DNA of 16,859 bases from Eubacteriales Family XIII. Incertae Sedis bacterium. Its GTDB lineage: Bacteria > Bacillota_A > Clostridia > Peptostreptococcales > Anaerovoracaceae. Position numbers and translations under genes: made by a program. This document shows positions 16,201 through 16,859 of the stretch, piece by piece. Each line of letters starts with the position of its first letter. Positions within the stretch are counted from its first letter, which is position 1. Under the pieces are notes generated by a model. The model saw nothing but the letters and a program-made list of their open reading frames with translations. It had not been told where the DNA came from and searched no databases. The stretch spans positions 1-16,859 of the forward strand of contig JAITLA010000039.1 in assembly GCA_031278145.1 (NCBI GenBank), written 5' to 3'.

Positions 16201-16859
16201 CGTAACCGAGGATCCCGCCCGCATAAGAATTATAAGAATCCAAAGCGGCGGAAATATCGCCCGTGTTATAGCAGCCGCTTATGGAAACAGAATCGGAACC
16301 GTAACCGTAACCGAGGATCCCGCCCGCATCAGGATCGGCGGAAATACCGCCCGTGTTATAGCAGTCGCTTATGGAAATGGAACCGGGACCGGAACCGAGG
16401 ATCCCGCCCGCAAAAGAAGCGGAAATATCGCCCGTGTTATAGCAGCCGCTTATGGAAACAGAATAGGAACCGTAATCGGAACTGTAACCGAAGATCCCGC
16501 CCGCAGAAGAATTATAAAAATCCGAAGCGGCGGAAATATCGCCCGTGTTGTAGCAGTCGCTTATGGAAACAGAATAGGAACCGTAATCGGAACTGGAACC
16601 GGAACCGGTGGAACCGAGGATCCCGCCCGCATACGCAGAAGAATAAGAAGAATAAGAAGAAGAATAAGAAGAAGAAGCGCTCACCGCGCCCGTGTTGTAA
16701 CAATCGCTTACGGAAACGGAACCGTAAGCGGAACCGTAACCGGCGGAACCGTAACCGGCGGAACCGACAATCCCGCCCGCATACGCAGAAGAATAAGAAG
16801 AATAAGAAGAAGAATAAGAAGAAGAAGCGCTCACCGCGCCCGTGTTGTAACAATCGCTT
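13259..16859 (-). CDS. Surface protein: GLUG-like repeats, class 3 lipase domain, three SLH domains (5' end beyond window)
   Basis: The frame is open to the right edge, so the start and any signal peptide are outside; 1,199 complete codons before the stop are visible. In protein order: about nine GLUG-like repeats of the form CYNTGDISA...AGGILG (16859 down to about 15850), a beta-rich Cadherin-like region (about 15670-15345), and an alpha/beta-hydrolase of lipase class 3 type (about 15330-14480). The hydrolase has nucleophile elbow TGHSRGAAVA (Ser codon 14801-14803), a plausible catalytic Asp in NRNDLVSLIP and His in FNHEPTIYLNHV. Then come a beta-rich stretch, a polar Asn/Gln/Ser/Asp linker (about 13990-13890), and three SLH domains (about 13815-13262) that would attach it to secondary cell-wall polymer. 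Substrate is unknown. The central part is distinctly less GC-rich than the neighbouring genes. It is the only gene upstream of the terminator at 13175-13218. Confidence 0.85.
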   Translation of the reverse strand, partial: SDCYNTGAVSASSSYSSSYSSYSSAYAGGIVGSAGYGSAGYGSAYGSVSVSDCYNTGAVSASSSYSSSYSSYSSAYAGGILGSTGSGSSSDYGSYSVSISDCYNTGDISAASDFYNSSAGGIFGYSSDYGSYSVSISGCYNTGDISASFAGGILGSGPGSISISDCYNTGGISADPDAGGILGYGYGSDSVSISGCYNTGDISAALDSYNSYAGGILGYGYGSDSVSISDCYNVGDITAFGHGAYAGGISGKLYGREINNCYSAGEIYAETDSESIDYPAYAGGIIGYGDDRISGDRITIDNCVVLCPDITAVRPEGYWGDINASASYAGVGYLEGKNLIARSDLARVTTDDIIPLKLEPDATPNPFYERSTYENIGWDFDGVWKMAPQGGLPIPAWQDDEQGPLLVGAGLRIKSVLHPISAFLGERTISASTYTTTGSQPIEVKISAGAKWALYSDADCTDEIADKTMRFEVGVVKTYTAYIRLTAPDKESVVYRVVITSEEPPPPISYKILYHSGGRKEIDLASVYYDGMFDAFGATDYNPRASIVSAALSAAAYNCEESGRSPGYYITESLYNLGFPRSNIKTHEYFTDISDPAYGKDNVAYTFARKQIDGKTLVAVVIRGTNGSFPNGPDWASNFKVNTDGLFTGKHLGFNTAMEKVYTELRNYLGGLPKDGKTVYWITGHSRGAAVANLLSVKLSDQGVSKYNVYNYNFAVPDVEVAFPSVFNAFGAHDNIFNICNRNDLVSLIPGCIVSVATLPGTGWGKFGRTYWFSSGSGAFNHEPTIYLNHVLNNSSPGSINGPGDVAYDAAVQFLGTFMTILCPVDVEVIDKNGEIIAAIIDSEVAYFTSNLENCVLFALNDEKHIFLRGEDDYTLKLSAVGEGKMEYSVSRGNLLSGEMFDSKNFSDVDLFAGKKMTSKVNGTISTSDVRLLVLDAQDNETKEVGPDGTETDIGTVPANPDPDSDDNQQSNNQQNDGGNKSSGQSGAGITPSVAADENSDAAQNSAKSDETIVASIPFADVSESDWFYDSVAYVYTKSLFTGTSATTFSPNAPMTRAMLVTVLHRLAGEPAATGDTTFGDVPAGRWFTEAVAWASESGIVAGYGASVFGTNDAVTREQIAVLLCRYAEKAGHDVSAAADISAYTDAGAVSEWARDAVSRANAAGLLTGRGANTLAPADNATRAEVAAILHRFVEKTGN
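15850..16859 (-). repeat. GLUG-like coding repeat array
   Basis: About nine units of 27-50 residues within the SLH-lipase gene. Each has a conserved core CYNTG(D/A)(I/V)SA, a variable Ser/Tyr/Asn-rich spacer, AGGI(L/V/F)G, and a Gly/Ser/Tyr tail ending SVSIS. Unit length varies mainly in the spacer. The last units before 15850 are more degenerate (NNCYSAGEIYAE, DNCVVLCPDITA). Such arrays are expected to fold as a beta-solenoid stalk. Confidence 0.75.
16621..16859 (-). repeat. Recent 150-bp in-frame tandem duplication with Ser/Tyr-rich segment
   Basis: Positions 16621-16709 and 16771-16859 are identical over 89 bases, offset by exactly 150 bases (50 codons); the second copy runs off the window. 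Each copy encodes the low-complexity segment SASSSYSSSYSSYSSAYAGG, written with almost pure TCT/TCC/TAT-type codons. The perfect identity beside diverged flanks (16710-16770) indicates a recent duplication or gene conversion. Confidence 0.85.

Noticed and set aside
16512..16853. A Phe/Leu-rich minus-strand open frame resembling a membrane peptide.
   Set aside because: It is the Ser/Tyr repeat of the SLH-lipase gene read in another frame; its runs of Phe and Leu come from the TTC/TCT/TTA repeats.
15850..16859. CRISPR-like regular repeats at the right end.
   Set aside because: The repeats keep one reading frame, vary in length by multiples of three, and encode GLUG-like protein units. They have no uniform spacer structure.

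Overview
The window looks like a GC-rich anaerobic member of the Bacillota, Clostridia-like. The reasons are an ftsH-coaX-dusB gene order reminiscent of the Bacillus/Clostridium ftsH region, a type III pantothenate kinase, an S-layer-homology (SLH) surface protein with GLUG-like repeats, a 3-keto-5-aminohexanoate cleavage enzyme of lysine fermentation, and clear sigma-A-type promoters. This is inference from gene content; no 16S or other phylogenetic marker is present.

Layout. (1) Positions 1-119 hold the end of a plus-strand heavy-metal-associated (CopZ-like) protein. (2) Positions 149-5743 hold a tight minus-strand operon, read right to left: ftsH, a biotin-dependent carboxyltransferase (mmdA/pccB type), coaX and dusB. 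It starts at a good promoter at 5790-5818 and probably ends at a hairpin at 117-146. (3) Positions 5744-6075 are a divergent control region. Two promoters stand back to back, followed on the plus side by a 143-bp imperfect palindrome. (4) Positions 6076-9922 hold a plus-strand surface-glycan cassette of three genes with overlapping start and stop codons: an O-antigen ligase/polymerase-like membrane protein, a monotopic phosphoglycosyl transferase, and a LegC/PglE-like sugar aminotransferase. (5) Positions 9998-12898 hold a minus-strand pair: kce and, immediately after it, a sigma-54 activator whose N-terminal half is a remodelled L-erythro-3,5-diaminohexanoate dehydrogenase (Kdd). (6) Positions 12899-13258 are an intergenic region with the kce promoter, a palindrome over its -10 box and a terminator for the gene on the right. 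(7) Positions 13259-16859 hold most of a large minus-strand surface protein (GLUG-like repeats, class 3 lipase domain, three SLH domains) whose start lies beyond the window.

The most interesting feature is the Kdd-like/sigma-54 activator fusion. In lysine fermentation Kdd makes the substrate of Kce. Here, where kdd would be expected next to kce, there is a regulator that appears to have recruited the Kdd fold as its sensor and lost the glycine-rich NAD motif. This suggests that a 3,5-diaminohexanoate-pathway metabolite controls transcription through an ex-enzyme domain. That is an inference from domain resemblance recognised by eye.

No tRNA, rRNA, CRISPR array, insertion sequence or prophage gene was recognised.
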